Positions 1 through 8,352 of a stretch of DNA of 64,000 nucleotides are shown here, in pieces. Below the pieces are notes generated by a model. That model had not been told where the DNA came from. It saw only the letters and a list, made by a program, of their open reading frames with translations, and did not search any database. The DNA comes from Labrys miyagiensis (GTDB taxonomy: Bacteria; Pseudomonadota; Alphaproteobacteria; Rhizobiales; Labraceae). The DNA lies in the NCBI RefSeq assembly GCF_030160835.1, contig NZ_BSPC01000096.1:121135-185134 (forward strand), written 5' to 3'. A program made the translations under genes and the position numbers. How positions within the stretch are numbered: the first letter of the stretch is position 1; every line of letters begins with the position of its first letter.

Positions 1-2
1 CG

Positions 3-1088
3 GGTGATACTCTTCTCGAGAAGCACGGTTTCAACCGCAATGACAACCGTTCGGCGTTCAACACTGAGGCCCGCATCTGGTTCGATGCGCGTACGCAGAC
101 CGATTACGGCCTGCTGCGCTCCTATTTCCAGATCGACGCTGACTCGCATCCGATCAGCGCCGGCGGCCGCAGCAACGTCTATAACGGCAACACCTTCACC
201 ATCGACAAGGCCTTCATCCAGTTCGGCGGCCTGACGGCTGGTTATGCCCACTCGTTCTTCGGCTTCTACGACAACGAGTACGGCGATACCATCTGGGCTC
301 CTTATTATGCTGAGTCCAACACCACCAACCTGATCGCCTACACCGCTCAGTTTGGCGGCGGCTTCAGCGCCACGCTGTCGATCGAAGACGGTCGCGATCA
401 TCGTTCCAGCCTCGGCTTGAACAGCTACATCTATGGCGGCCAGCAGGTTCCCGACGTCGTCGGTCAGCTGCGTTATGACGGTGATTGGGGCTCTGTCGCT
501 GCTCAGGCTGCCGGTCATCAGTCCCGCAGTGGTGTTGCTGTCGACGCTTTTGGCAACACGATCGCAGGGCCGCATGCCAACAAGTATGGCTTTGCGGTTG
601 GCGGCACGGTGTTGATCAAGATCCCGGTGATCGACGGCGGCCACTTCATCGTTGAAGGTCAGTATGCTGACGGCGCTACCGATTACCTCGGTGCGGGCAA
701 CAGCGTGCTCGGAACCCAGGATGTCTTTATCAAGACCGGCGCAACTCCCAACTTCGAGGAGGGCAAGGGGTGGTCGATCGTCGGCGAACTGGGCGGCAAT
801 ATAACGCCGGTGCTGAATGCCAACCTGGTGGGCAGCTATATCGACACCAAATATAGCGACCTCTTCGTCGCGGGCCAGGACTTCTCGCTCAAGGAGTTCT
901 CGATTGCGGGCAACCTTACTTATACAATCGTGAAGGGCCTGACGGTCGCTGGCGAAGTGTCTTATACCCGTGTTCAGGCTGATAACGCCGCGACCAACGT
1001 TGGCACTGCCGAAGCGCCGGTTCTCGGCGTTAGGGACATCAAGTCCAACATCTGGCAGGCTGGTATCCGCCTCAAGCGGGTGTTCTGA
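3..1088 (+). CDS. Outer-membrane porin, 5' end cut by window edge
   Basis: Beta-barrel porin of the Hyphomicrobiales family (Brucella Omp2a/Omp2b type), which lets small hydrophilic solutes cross the outer membrane. The gene runs in from outside the window: the first whole codon is at 3 and 361 codons remain, ending in the terminal aromatic residue typical of such barrels (RLKRVF). Segments such as FNTEARIWFDARTQTDYG match the porin at 2244 almost residue for residue. The stretches after SIEDGRDHRSS and around AGPHANKYG, probably surface loops, differ. A rho-independent terminator follows. The signal peptide and promoter are outside the window, so intactness at the 5' end cannot be judged. 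Confidence 0.93.
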   Translation, partial: GDTLLEKHGFNRNDNRSAFNTEARIWFDARTQTDYGLLRSYFQIDADSHPISAGGRSNVYNGNTFTIDKAFIQFGGLTAGYAHSFFGFYDNEYGDTIWAPYYAESNTTNLIAYTAQFGGGFSATLSIEDGRDHRSSLGLNSYIYGGQQVPDVVGQLRYDGDWGSVAAQAAGHQSRSGVAVDAFGNTIAGPHANKYGFAVGGTVLIKIPVIDGGHFIVEGQYADGATDYLGAGNSVLGTQDVFIKTGATPNFEEGKGWSIVGELGGNITPVLNANLVGSYIDTKYSDLFVAGQDFSLKEFSIAGNLTYTIVKGLTVAGEVSYTRVQADNAATNVGTAEAPVLGVRDIKSNIWQAGIRLKRVF

Positions 1089-1115
1089 TCTAGTCTGAGC
1101 CACCTCTAAAGATTG

Positions 1116-1141
1116 AAGGCCCGGCGAAAGCCGGGCCTTTT
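1116..1141 (+). terminator. Rho-independent terminator of first porin
   Basis: A perfect 10-bp stem (AAGGCCCGGC / GCCGGGCCTT) with a GAAA loop is followed by a short T run, 28 bp after the porin stop. The same stem and loop recur after the second porin at 3661. Confidence 0.9.
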
Positions 1142-2243
1142 CATTGCGTGCCCTGCAATAAGCTCTCCATGAGGCCGCAACGATAACCGAGGGCATTGAG
1201 CCTTCAAATCGAATCTCCAGGAACATAAAAGTGCACTCGGGGCCAACGAGTTAATCTGGAATCCGCTCCTACCTGAATGTATTTTGCTTTAGTGTCGGGA
1301 GATATCGATCGCGATTGACGAAGGGGCTGTCGGCCCTACCTGCTGGTGCGGGAGTAATCTCCATGCCAGCCGAGGCCGCGTGATGGCAGGCCTTGTTGCC
1401 CTGATCCCGAACCGCGCTCTGACGATCCGATAGCTACCCAGATCTCCTGATCCGAGAGGCCGGCGGTCGGGAGTCTGTCAGACTCTCTCGAGGTCAGAGC
1501 GGCGGTGACCGGCGTCTCGGTCTTTTCGTTTCAAAACGAGTGAAATCTGTTCCGTTTTTTGGACCGCCCATGTCACTGCCCTGGCGGATCACTGCCCTGG
1601 CGGACGCAGGATGGCGCCGGCTGAGTTTGCGACCTCGGTGGTCACACCGTTGCAGCGCAAGACCAGTGCCTGGCCTTGGAAGGATGCGGCGGTCGGGTGT
1701 GCCGGCCACTTTCAAGTGCTGTCGGATTGCACGCCGGCAAAGCAGGCCGATTCGAGCACCTCACCCGGTCAGATTCCTCGTCGCGTTTCCGAAATGTGGG
1801 CGATGTTGTTCTCGAACGTGCCACAGATTCGGCCCCCGCTTCCCTACTCGATGCCGCAATCGGGCGACGCTTCCACACGGGATGCCTTGTGCGAGTGACG
1901 TGTCGGCTACTCCCGACAAAAGCTTCCAAGTGGCCTGCGCCGCCGGGAATTGTGGCGGAATTTGTCTGAAAATCCCCCAAATATGGCTTTCCTCACGCTG
2001 AGATCTGCGAATAAGGCGTCTGTGTCTTTTTTGCTACACAACTTTTTCAAAATGCCTCTACTCGGGGTTGCCGAGCACAATCTCTATTGTGCAACCGAGA
2101 AGAGTCCGACAATGTTTCTCCAACGACACAGATGATGCGTCGTGTCCGGATTACAAGTTCTGAGTGTGATCGGGGTCTCGCGAGTCGGTCGAAGCACCAA
2201 GCGGCGCTCTCGATCAAATAATAACTGTCTTGGAGGTCATCTA
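1142..2243. other. 1.1-kb porin intergenic region, no supportable gene
   Basis: The stretch between the two tandem porins is long for this genome. Overlapping open frames exist on both strands around 1490-2000, but none has a recognisable family, a good ribosome-binding site or codon use like the neighbours. It should hold the promoter and 5' leader of the second porin. A small hairpin at 2075-2092 is listed separately. Confidence 0.5.
2075..2092 (+). promoter_or_regulatory. Hairpin in probable porin leader or promoter
   Basis: GCACAAT-CTCT-ATTGTGC forms a perfect 7-bp stem with a 4-nt loop about 150 bp upstream of the second porin. Flanking TCGG.. and ..CAACCGA extend it imperfectly. It could be an operator or a leader structure; the transcription start is not visible. 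Confidence 0.35.
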
Positions 2244-3635
2244 ATGACGATGAAGTCTCTTCTCCTCGGCGCCGCTGCTGGTATCGCTGCTATCGGCGCT
2301 GCCCAGGCTGCCGATCTGCCCATGACCAAGGGCGAAGCTGTCGAGTATGTTAAGGTCTGCTCGACCTTCGGCCCCGGCTTCTTCTACATCCCCGGCAGCG
2401 ACACCTGCCTCAAGATCGGCGGCGAAATCCGCGCTGATTATCGCGTCTTCGGCGGCGATCGGCCTGGTTTCTATACTATAGCTCCGGTGGCTGGGGGAAC
2501 AGCGGGCGGTACGTTCTTTACCAAGAACTCTTTCAATCGCAATGACAACCGTTCGGCTTTCAACACCCAGGGCCGCATCTGGTTCGACGCTCGCACCCAG
2601 ACCGATTGGGGTCTGCTGCGTTCCTACTTCCAGATCAACGCTGACTCCCATCCGATCAGCGCCGGCGGCCGCAGCAACGCCTTCAATGGCAACACCTTCT
2701 CCATCGATAAGGCCTTCATCCAGTTCGGTGGCCTGACGGCTGGTTACGCCCACTCGTTCTTCGGCTTCTACGATAACGAGTATGGCGACACCATCTGGGC
2801 TCCGTACTACGCTGAATCGAACACGGTGAACCTGATTGCCTACACCGCCCAGTTCGGCGGTGGCTTCAGCGCCACGCTGTCGATCGAAGATGGGCTCGAC
2901 CATCGCGCGGATGCCTTTGACGGTATAGTTGGTACTGGCACTTTTGTTGCTGGTGGCCAGCAGGTTCCTGACGTCGTCGGTCAGTTGCGCTATGACGCCG
3001 ATTGGGGATCCTTGGCGCTGCAGGCTGCCGGTCACCAGAACCGCTCTGGCGAGACGGTCGTGGGTGGCGTTGTGGTCGGCCCTGGTGCCGGCGGCATCCC
3101 ACATGAGAATACGTACGGCTTCGCCGTTGGCGGTACCGTACTGATCAAGATCCCGGTGATCGACGGTGGCCACTTCATCGTTGAAGGTCAGTATGCCGAC
3201 GCCGCGACCGACTACCTTGGTGCTGGCAACACTGTTCTTGGCAGTTCGGATCTCTTCATCGGCACTGGGGCTGGCCTTCGGTCTGAAAAGGGCAAGGGTT
3301 GGTCGATCGTCGGCGAACTCGGTGGCAACATTACTCCGGTGTTGAACGCCAACCTGGTCGCCAGCTACATCGACACGAAGTATGACAATGCCTTCATCAA
3401 TCCGGTAACCCTTGGTAACGCGAACTTCACGGTCCAGGAGTTCACGGTCGCCGGCAACCTGACCTACACGATTGTGAAGGGGCTGACGGTTGCGGGTGAA
3501 ATTGCCTACACCCGTGTCGAAGCCAAGAATGCTCTGACCAATCTGACTCCTACTGCGGCGGAGACGACTCCTGCTCTTCGCGACATCAAGTCCAACATCT
3601 GGCAGGCTGGTATCCGCCTGAAGCGCACTTTCTGA
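2244..3635 (+). CDS. Outer-membrane porin (second tandem copy)
   Basis: Complete 463-residue porin of the same family as the gene at the window start. The ATG at 2244 is chosen because GGAGG (2232-2236) sits 7 bp upstream and it opens a clear signal peptide (MTMKSLLLGAAAGIAAIGA, cleavage after AQA). The mature part starts ADLPMTKG and carries the family segment CSTFGPGFFYIPGSDTCLK, with a cysteine pair. It ends RLKRTF, an outer-membrane sorting signal. It shares long near-identical stretches with the 5'-truncated copy and has different presumed loops. A terminator identical in stem and loop follows. Expression is probably high and may be osmoregulated, but no operator is evident. Confidence 0.96.
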   Translation: MTMKSLLLGAAAGIAAIGAAQAADLPMTKGEAVEYVKVCSTFGPGFFYIPGSDTCLKIGGEIRADYRVFGGDRPGFYTIAPVAGGTAGGTFFTKNSFNRNDNRSAFNTQGRIWFDARTQTDWGLLRSYFQINADSHPISAGGRSNAFNGNTFSIDKAFIQFGGLTAGYAHSFFGFYDNEYGDTIWAPYYAESNTVNLIAYTAQFGGGFSATLSIEDGLDHRADAFDGIVGTGTFVAGGQQVPDVVGQLRYDADWGSLALQAAGHQNRSGETVVGGVVVGPGAGGIPHENTYGFAVGGTVLIKIPVIDGGHFIVEGQYADAATDYLGAGNTVLGSSDLFIGTGAGLRSEKGKGWSIVGELGGNITPVLNANLVASYIDTKYDNAFINPVTLGNANFTVQEFTVAGNLTYTIVKGLTVAGEIAYTRVEAKNALTNLTPTAAETTPALRDIKSNIWQAGIRLKRTF

Positions 3636-3660
3636 TCGAATCTCGATCGCAAAGTCATGG

Positions 3661-3689
3661 AAGGCCCGGCGAAAGCCGGGCCTTTTTTT
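3661..3689 (+). terminator. Rho-independent terminator of second porin
   Basis: The 10-bp stem AAGGCCCGGC / GCCGGGCCTT with GAAA loop is followed by seven T residues in all, 25 bp after the stop. The hairpin is identical to the one at 1116, so the duplication includes the terminator. Confidence 0.92.
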
Positions 3690-3963
3690 ACAAACAAAAA
3701 ACCCTCTACGTATGGTGGAGGTGTGGAAGAACCTACGCGGTATAAAAAAACCAGTGCTTGGACTGCGAGGTGTCAAAGTATGGAGGTTATGGTGCCTTCT
3801 GTTCAGTTATCGCGAGCCGTATGGGCTGTAAGCATCTGACAGGCCGTATGTGGATTGGTCGGAGATGTCCTTCAATAAAGGAGGCCCCGATTGAGATTGT
3901 AGCGACAGCTTATAAAGTTAAGCTTGGACCTACCTGACAAGTGCTCGCAATCAGACCCGATGC
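3690..3963. other. Intergenic, relatively AT-rich, nothing recognised
   Basis: This is the spacer between the porin terminator and the 3' end of the leftward TPR/ATP-grasp gene. By eye it is less GC-rich than the surroundings. No gene, RNA or terminator for the leftward gene is evident. Confidence 0.5.
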
Positions 3964-5658
3964 TCAAATCGGGGAGACCGCCGTTCTCTCGAACAATGCA
4001 TGCAACGCTTGGGTGAGACGACGTTGAGCCTCTTGCGGATAAATCAATCCGCCTTCGGCATTGCTGAGAAGGTTCATCGTCGCGTTGGCCTCGAAGACTG
4101 CGATCTGGCCGTCATCCGTAATATCGAAATCCATGCCAAAGATGTCCAACGGTATGATCTTTGCGATGTCGTCCAGCTTGGCGAGCGCCGAAGCGTCCAG
4201 CAGGGCCTGGGGATCGAGTGTCATCCTGTCGGACAGTTCCATCAAATCAGGATGGTTGCGATAGAACTCGACGATGTGATGTTCTCTGCGTCCTCTCACA
4301 TTCCAATAGCCGTCGTAGTCGATGCGCAAGATCGTCCAGACCTTGTTCACGAATGCAGCGCGTATCCGGCGAAAAAAGCCGTTTTCATGACGTAGATCGA
4401 CGTAGTTGATCAGGTAGACTTGTTGCTCATCGGTCGCATCGAGCGCTTCGTGCAACTCTTTCCGATCATGAATGAGCCATGTTCCCTTGCCCATCTGCTG
4501 GAAGACTGTGCGCAAGATCATAGGATAGTCATAGCGAGACTCGATGTCGTCAATCAGGAGACCACGCAGCGGCTTAGAACTCTGATAGCGAACGATCCGG
4601 GGCGCGATGATGCCTTCAACCTTTGCAAACCGCTCGGAGTTTTTCTGGCGGGTGACCTGAGCCACAAGTTTCGGATGATTAAGGACAGGAACGCTGAGTT
4701 GGTCGACCAGAGCGCAGACTTCAGCGAACTTACCCTCAACAAGTAATTTCTCCGCATTGACGAAATTGTTCAGGGCCAAGGCCGGACGCGGCAGGTCTTT
4801 CAAGGCGTCGGCGACCGTGGGAGAGTCAGGATAGATGGAAAGAAACCGATATCGATCTGCGAACTCTGTCGCCAGTTGTGACGGAAAGTTTCCACTATAA
4901 TGAAGAAATTCGGTTGATCGCAGCTCTTGAATGACTTCAGGAGCTGGGTTCAAGATGGCTAGAACGAACTTCTGGGAGGCTTGCCTTGGTGACAGAAGGG
5001 TGGGGAGTGTCGACGCAAACCTCGCCGTCGAGTTGGCACTTGTCTTGTAGTCCTGTGCCTCGAACGCAAGCGCCGCGCGAAGGGCGTGTAAGTTCGGGCT
5101 TTCCTCTTCCGGCCCGAAGTCCTGCGCCAACTCGGTGCGGGCCTTCTCCAACTGTCCGTCCGCGTGAAGCAACTCTGCTCGCTGCGTGCTGAATACAAGG
5201 TTTGCGCTGAAGAATGGAGCCGCTGAATTTGAAATGCGTAAAGCTTTCGCTGGTTCATCCAGTGATTTCAATGCCTCGACTGTACTTACAATAGTATCTC
5301 TCTGTACGGCATCCGGGACGAGCGCCGATGGCCAGTCGGGCAGTTCGATCTCAGCAGCCAACGCGCCAGCATCCTCTTCTCGCCCCGCCTCGATGAGAAG
5401 ACCGACCAGATTGTTGAAGTTCCTATAAAGAAGGGCCGTGGTGGTGGGCTTCGACAGACTGCGGCGCAGCAGCGTCTCGGCTCCGGCAAGATCGCCGCTC
5501 TGCTCTGTCGCCACGCCCAGCAACCCGAGGATGTCGGCGTCATCGGGATCCTTGATCAGCAAGCCCTTGTAGGCGGTGATTGCCGCCGCGACTTCTCCGC
5601 TGCGATGCAATGCGACCGCATCATCCCTGTTCATCCATTGCTCTGCGCCCATCGACAT
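3964..5658 (-). CDS. TPR protein with C-terminal ATP-grasp-like domain
   Basis: Protein of up to 564 residues. Residues about 5-320 are helical TPR-like repeats (for example DPDDADILGLLGVATEQSG). From about 345 the chain looks like an ATP-grasp ligase: QVYLINYVDLRHENGFFRRI, then near 508 GMDFDITDDGQIAVFEANA, which resembles the metal-binding acidic strand plus Glu-x-Asn of RimK and D-Ala-D-Ala ligases. Such enzymes join a carboxylate to an amine or thiol through an acyl phosphate. The substrate is unknown. AGGAG lies 2 bp before the first ATG and 8 bp before a second ATG at 5652, so 5652 may be the true start. It is divergent from a PLP enzyme at 5692, suggesting a shared pathway. The domain call is from motifs only. 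Confidence 0.78.
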   Translation of the reverse strand: MSMGAEQWMNRDDAVALHRSGEVAAAITAYKGLLIKDPDDADILGLLGVATEQSGDLAGAETLLRRSLSKPTTTALLYRNFNNLVGLLIEAGREEDAGALAAEIELPDWPSALVPDAVQRDTIVSTVEALKSLDEPAKALRISNSAAPFFSANLVFSTQRAELLHADGQLEKARTELAQDFGPEEESPNLHALRAALAFEAQDYKTSANSTARFASTLPTLLSPRQASQKFVLAILNPAPEVIQELRSTEFLHYSGNFPSQLATEFADRYRFLSIYPDSPTVADALKDLPRPALALNNFVNAEKLLVEGKFAEVCALVDQLSVPVLNHPKLVAQVTRQKNSERFAKVEGIIAPRIVRYQSSKPLRGLLIDDIESRYDYPMILRTVFQQMGKGTWLIHDRKELHEALDATDEQQVYLINYVDLRHENGFFRRIRAAFVNKVWTILRIDYDGYWNVRGRREHHIVEFYRNHPDLMELSDRMTLDPQALLDASALAKLDDIAKIIPLDIFGMDFDITDDGQIAVFEANATMNLLSNAEGGLIYPQEAQRRLTQALHALFERTAVSPI

Positions 5659-5691
5659 ATCTCCTGATCGGCCGGACTCTTAAGAATTCCC

Positions 5692-6807
5692 ATGTGGGGC
5701 AGCAAGAAGTTTCCTTGCATTACCCCCTTCGCTGAGCGAGGAATCCTGCTTCAGAAAGACTCGCTTCAGAGGAAGTCGTTGATTTTGGATTGGCCTGCTC
5801 ACCCTCGTCTGCTTGCACCGCCCGTTGCGATCGGGAACACGCCCTGGCGCCATCTACGGGTCAGCATGGGAGGAATGGAGCACGAGATTCGAATCAAGGA
5901 GGAATACCGGAACGCCTTCGGATCCATCAAGGACAGGGTTGCCTGGGCGCTACTTGCCGAAGCCATTGGTTCCGGTTCCCTTGGGCCGCATGGCCACGTG
6001 ATCGATGCTTCGTCGGGAAATTACGGCATTGCGCTGGCATCGCTGGGCCGCATGCTCGATGTGCAGGTCGATATCGTCGTCTCGGCGGGGACGCCTGCAG
6101 CGACTGTCGATCTCATCCGCGCCGCAGGTGCATCAATTCATGTCGCTGAACCTGTGCAAGGGGAGACGCTGCATCAGGGGCGCATCGCGCTTGCAGGCGA
6201 GATTGCAGCTCAGACGGGCGCGACCTTTCTCGATCAGTACAACAATCCGGGAAACCCCAACACGCATTATCGATGGACGGCAGCCGAGACCTTTGAGTCC
6301 TTCTTGCCCGACGCAATGTTTGTCTCGGCGTCATCGGGGGGAACAGCAGCAGGGATCTCCCGCTATGTGCGGGATCGGAAACTGTCCTTTCCACTGATCG
6401 TGGTCGATTCCATTGCCTCGAACATACTTGCCAAGCCGATGAATGAGGGCCGATTGCTCGTTCCCGGTATGGGTTCGAAGCGCCGGACAAGCTTTGTCCC
6501 GGAGAGTGGTGATTATCAATTGCTGAGGATCCCGGACAGCCAGGCGCTTGCCTGCTACTCCCTGCTCGAGGCGGGTGCGGGCCTGTCATTGGGCCTGTCG
6601 AGTTGCGGGGTCTTGGCCGGTGCCCTGCGCTGGCTGTCTCTTCAGAAGCAGCCCTGCAAGGTCGCCATGCTGGGCGTGGACGGCCGCGGCAAGTATTCGG
6701 CTCATGTAGCCGCCTGCCGGCAGAATCCGACTTTGGCAGCCGACATCGAAGCCTATATCCAAACCGACGAAGCAAGCCTCATGGCAATCTCCGGTTTGTG
6801 GGAGTAG
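5692..6807 (+). CDS. Cysteine-synthase-like PLP-dependent enzyme (fold type II)
   Basis: Member of the beta family of PLP enzymes (cysteine synthase, SbnA, DcsD and similar), which carry out beta-replacement or elimination on amino acids. The lysine of FGSIKDR (K80) is the expected Schiff-base residue. SSGNYGIA (107-114) is the substrate loop and SSGGTAAG (214-221) takes the place of the usual phosphate-binding GTGGT. QYNNPGNPNTHY resembles the cysteine synthase segment QFENPANPxxH. The ATG at 5692 has no clear ribosome-binding site. A TTG at 5779, preceded by AGAGG, would start close to the conserved IGNTP block and leave a 120-bp divergent promoter region. The substrate is unknown; it may supply an amino acid to the divergent ATP-grasp protein. 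Confidence 0.85.
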   Translation: MWGSKKFPCITPFAERGILLQKDSLQRKSLILDWPAHPRLLAPPVAIGNTPWRHLRVSMGGMEHEIRIKEEYRNAFGSIKDRVAWALLAEAIGSGSLGPHGHVIDASSGNYGIALASLGRMLDVQVDIVVSAGTPAATVDLIRAAGASIHVAEPVQGETLHQGRIALAGEIAAQTGATFLDQYNNPGNPNTHYRWTAAETFESFLPDAMFVSASSGGTAAGISRYVRDRKLSFPLIVVDSIASNILAKPMNEGRLLVPGMGSKRRTSFVPESGDYQLLRIPDSQALACYSLLEAGAGLSLGLSSCGVLAGALRWLSLQKQPCKVAMLGVDGRGKYSAHVAACRQNPTLAADIEAYIQTDEASLMAISGLWE

Positions 6808-7138
6808 CGCACGGTGCGTGCGGTGAAAGCGAGCCTCCCACCAGGCGTGCAGCATTGACGAAGATCAGCAGGGCCAGGCGAGCTTCAAGACTCAGATCCA
6901 TTAACGCAGGCCAGGTTGTCGGCGAGCGAATGTCAGTGCCGTACCTATTTTGACCTATGACAAGTCTGGCATCACCGCCCTTGTTTGCGTGCCTTTTATG
7001 CAACTCTGGCTGTGAATATGCCCCGTTTCGATCGGTTTTTGCCGCCATCCATTGAGTCACACCGATTTTTGCCTCATCCTGCCAAGTCTAGGTTGGCGTC
7101 TACGTCCGGGAATTCTGAGTCCCAGCCGAGGGGGAGTA
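6808..7138. other. Intergenic before third porin, nothing recognised
   Basis: 331 bp between the PLP enzyme and the third porin. A minus-strand open frame of about 90 codons crosses it, but it has no recognised family or convincing start. The porin promoter should lie here; GGGGGAG directly before 7139 is its ribosome-binding site. Confidence 0.45.
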
Positions 7139-8338
7139 ATGAAGGCAGGCATCTTCAGCCTTGCTGTCTTGCTGATGGGCTCCTGTGCCGCTGCGGCGCA
7201 GAGTTTGCCTGTGGGCAAGGCCGGGCCGGATGAGAAGCTGCAGGCCTGTGTCATGATGGGTGTCGGCTTCTGGGCGTTGCCGGGTAGCGATACCTGCCTG
7301 CGGGTCAGCGGCGAGGTGAGGGCGGATTACGTGCTCCAGCACCAGCCCAGCCGCAATGACGATGCCACCGGCTTTTTCACGCGCGCGCAGGTCGGCTTCG
7401 ATGCGCGCACCAACACCGATTACGGCCTGCTGCGCTCCTATTTCCTGCTCGATGCCTATGTCGGGCCCGGGCAGACGACGAGCTTCGTGGTCGACAAGGC
7501 CTATCTGCAGATCGGTGGCCTGACGGCGGGCTACGCGCACAGCTACTTCGGCATTTACGATCTCGACTACGCCAATGATCTTCTGCAGCCCTATTTCGGC
7601 TATGCGGCGACCACCAATCTACTTGCCTATACGCTGGAATTCGGCAATGGCCTCTCGGCGACCTTGTCGATTGAGGACGCCCGCGGCACGCATAGCAGCC
7701 TGTTCGACACCTTCGGTTTTCCGAGCAATGTGGTTTCGTCCGGTGGATCCGTGGTGCCCGATATCGTCGGCAATCTGCGCTACGACGCCGATTGGGGCGA
7801 GGCCTCCGTGTTCGCGGCTGCACACCAGATCCGTTATCCGGCGCCGTCCAAGCCCCTGGGCGGCTCCGATTATGGCTACGCCTTCGGCGGTGCGCTCGGC
7901 CTCAACATACCCGTGCTTTCCGGCGGACATATCGTGGCCGAGGGCACCTATGCGAACGGTGCGTCCTCCTATCTCGGTTGGCAGCAGCTCGACGCGGCCT
8001 TCGACCGCTTCAACGACAGGACGGATCTCGGCAATGGCTGGACGGCGACGGGCGAGTTCGGTCTCAATTTGACGCCCGCCCTTACGGTGAACCTGCTCGG
8101 CAGCTATCTCGACTACAGCGCCGCGAGTGTCGACACGCGCATCTTCGTTCCCCAGGCGCCCGACATCCAGGGCTGGGTGGCCGGCGGCAATGCCGTCTAT
8201 GCCGTCACACGCGGCCTCTCTTTCGGGGCGGAGGCCTATTACTCCTCCTACCGCGGCAAGGGCGGCCAGGGCTTCTTCGCCTTTGAAGAGGAGCAGAAGG
8301 GCTGGACGGGCGTGCTGCGGGTGCGGCGCACCTTCTGA
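7139..8338 (+). CDS. Outer-membrane porin, diverged third paralogue
   Basis: 399-residue porin with a signal peptide (MKAGIFSLAVLLMGSCAAAA, cleavage probably after AQS or nearby). It keeps the family blocks: GVGFWALPGSDTCLRVSGEV, ARTNTDYGLLRSYF, KAYLQIGGLTAGYAHSYFG, LSATLSIED, and a C-terminal RVRRTF. It is about 60 residues shorter than the second porin because several presumed loops are shortened, and its codon use is more GC-rich. This suggests an older duplication than the tandem pair. The ATG at 7139 is preceded by GGGGGAG. Its 3' end is 14 bp from the convergent lytic transglycosylase gene, with no terminator visible between them. Confidence 0.93.
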   Translation: MKAGIFSLAVLLMGSCAAAAQSLPVGKAGPDEKLQACVMMGVGFWALPGSDTCLRVSGEVRADYVLQHQPSRNDDATGFFTRAQVGFDARTNTDYGLLRSYFLLDAYVGPGQTTSFVVDKAYLQIGGLTAGYAHSYFGIYDLDYANDLLQPYFGYAATTNLLAYTLEFGNGLSATLSIEDARGTHSSLFDTFGFPSNVVSSGGSVVPDIVGNLRYDADWGEASVFAAAHQIRYPAPSKPLGGSDYGYAFGGALGLNIPVLSGGHIVAEGTYANGASSYLGWQQLDAAFDRFNDRTDLGNGWTATGEFGLNLTPALTVNLLGSYLDYSAASVDTRIFVPQAPDIQGWVAGGNAVYAVTRGLSFGAEAYYSSYRGKGGQGFFAFEEEQKGWTGVLRVRRTF

Positions 8339-8352
8339 CGGGGGCCAGGCGG

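Noticed and set aside
3-1088. First porin as a pseudogene
   Set aside because: The missing 5' end is due to the window edge; the remaining frame is open to a normal C-terminus.
1494-2001. Possible transposase fragments between the porins
   Set aside because: Frames are short and no DDE or HUH motif could be identified, so a mobile element cannot be claimed.
6779-7060. Minus-strand frame of 93 codons before the third porin
   Set aside because: No recognisable family and it overlaps the end of the PLP gene.
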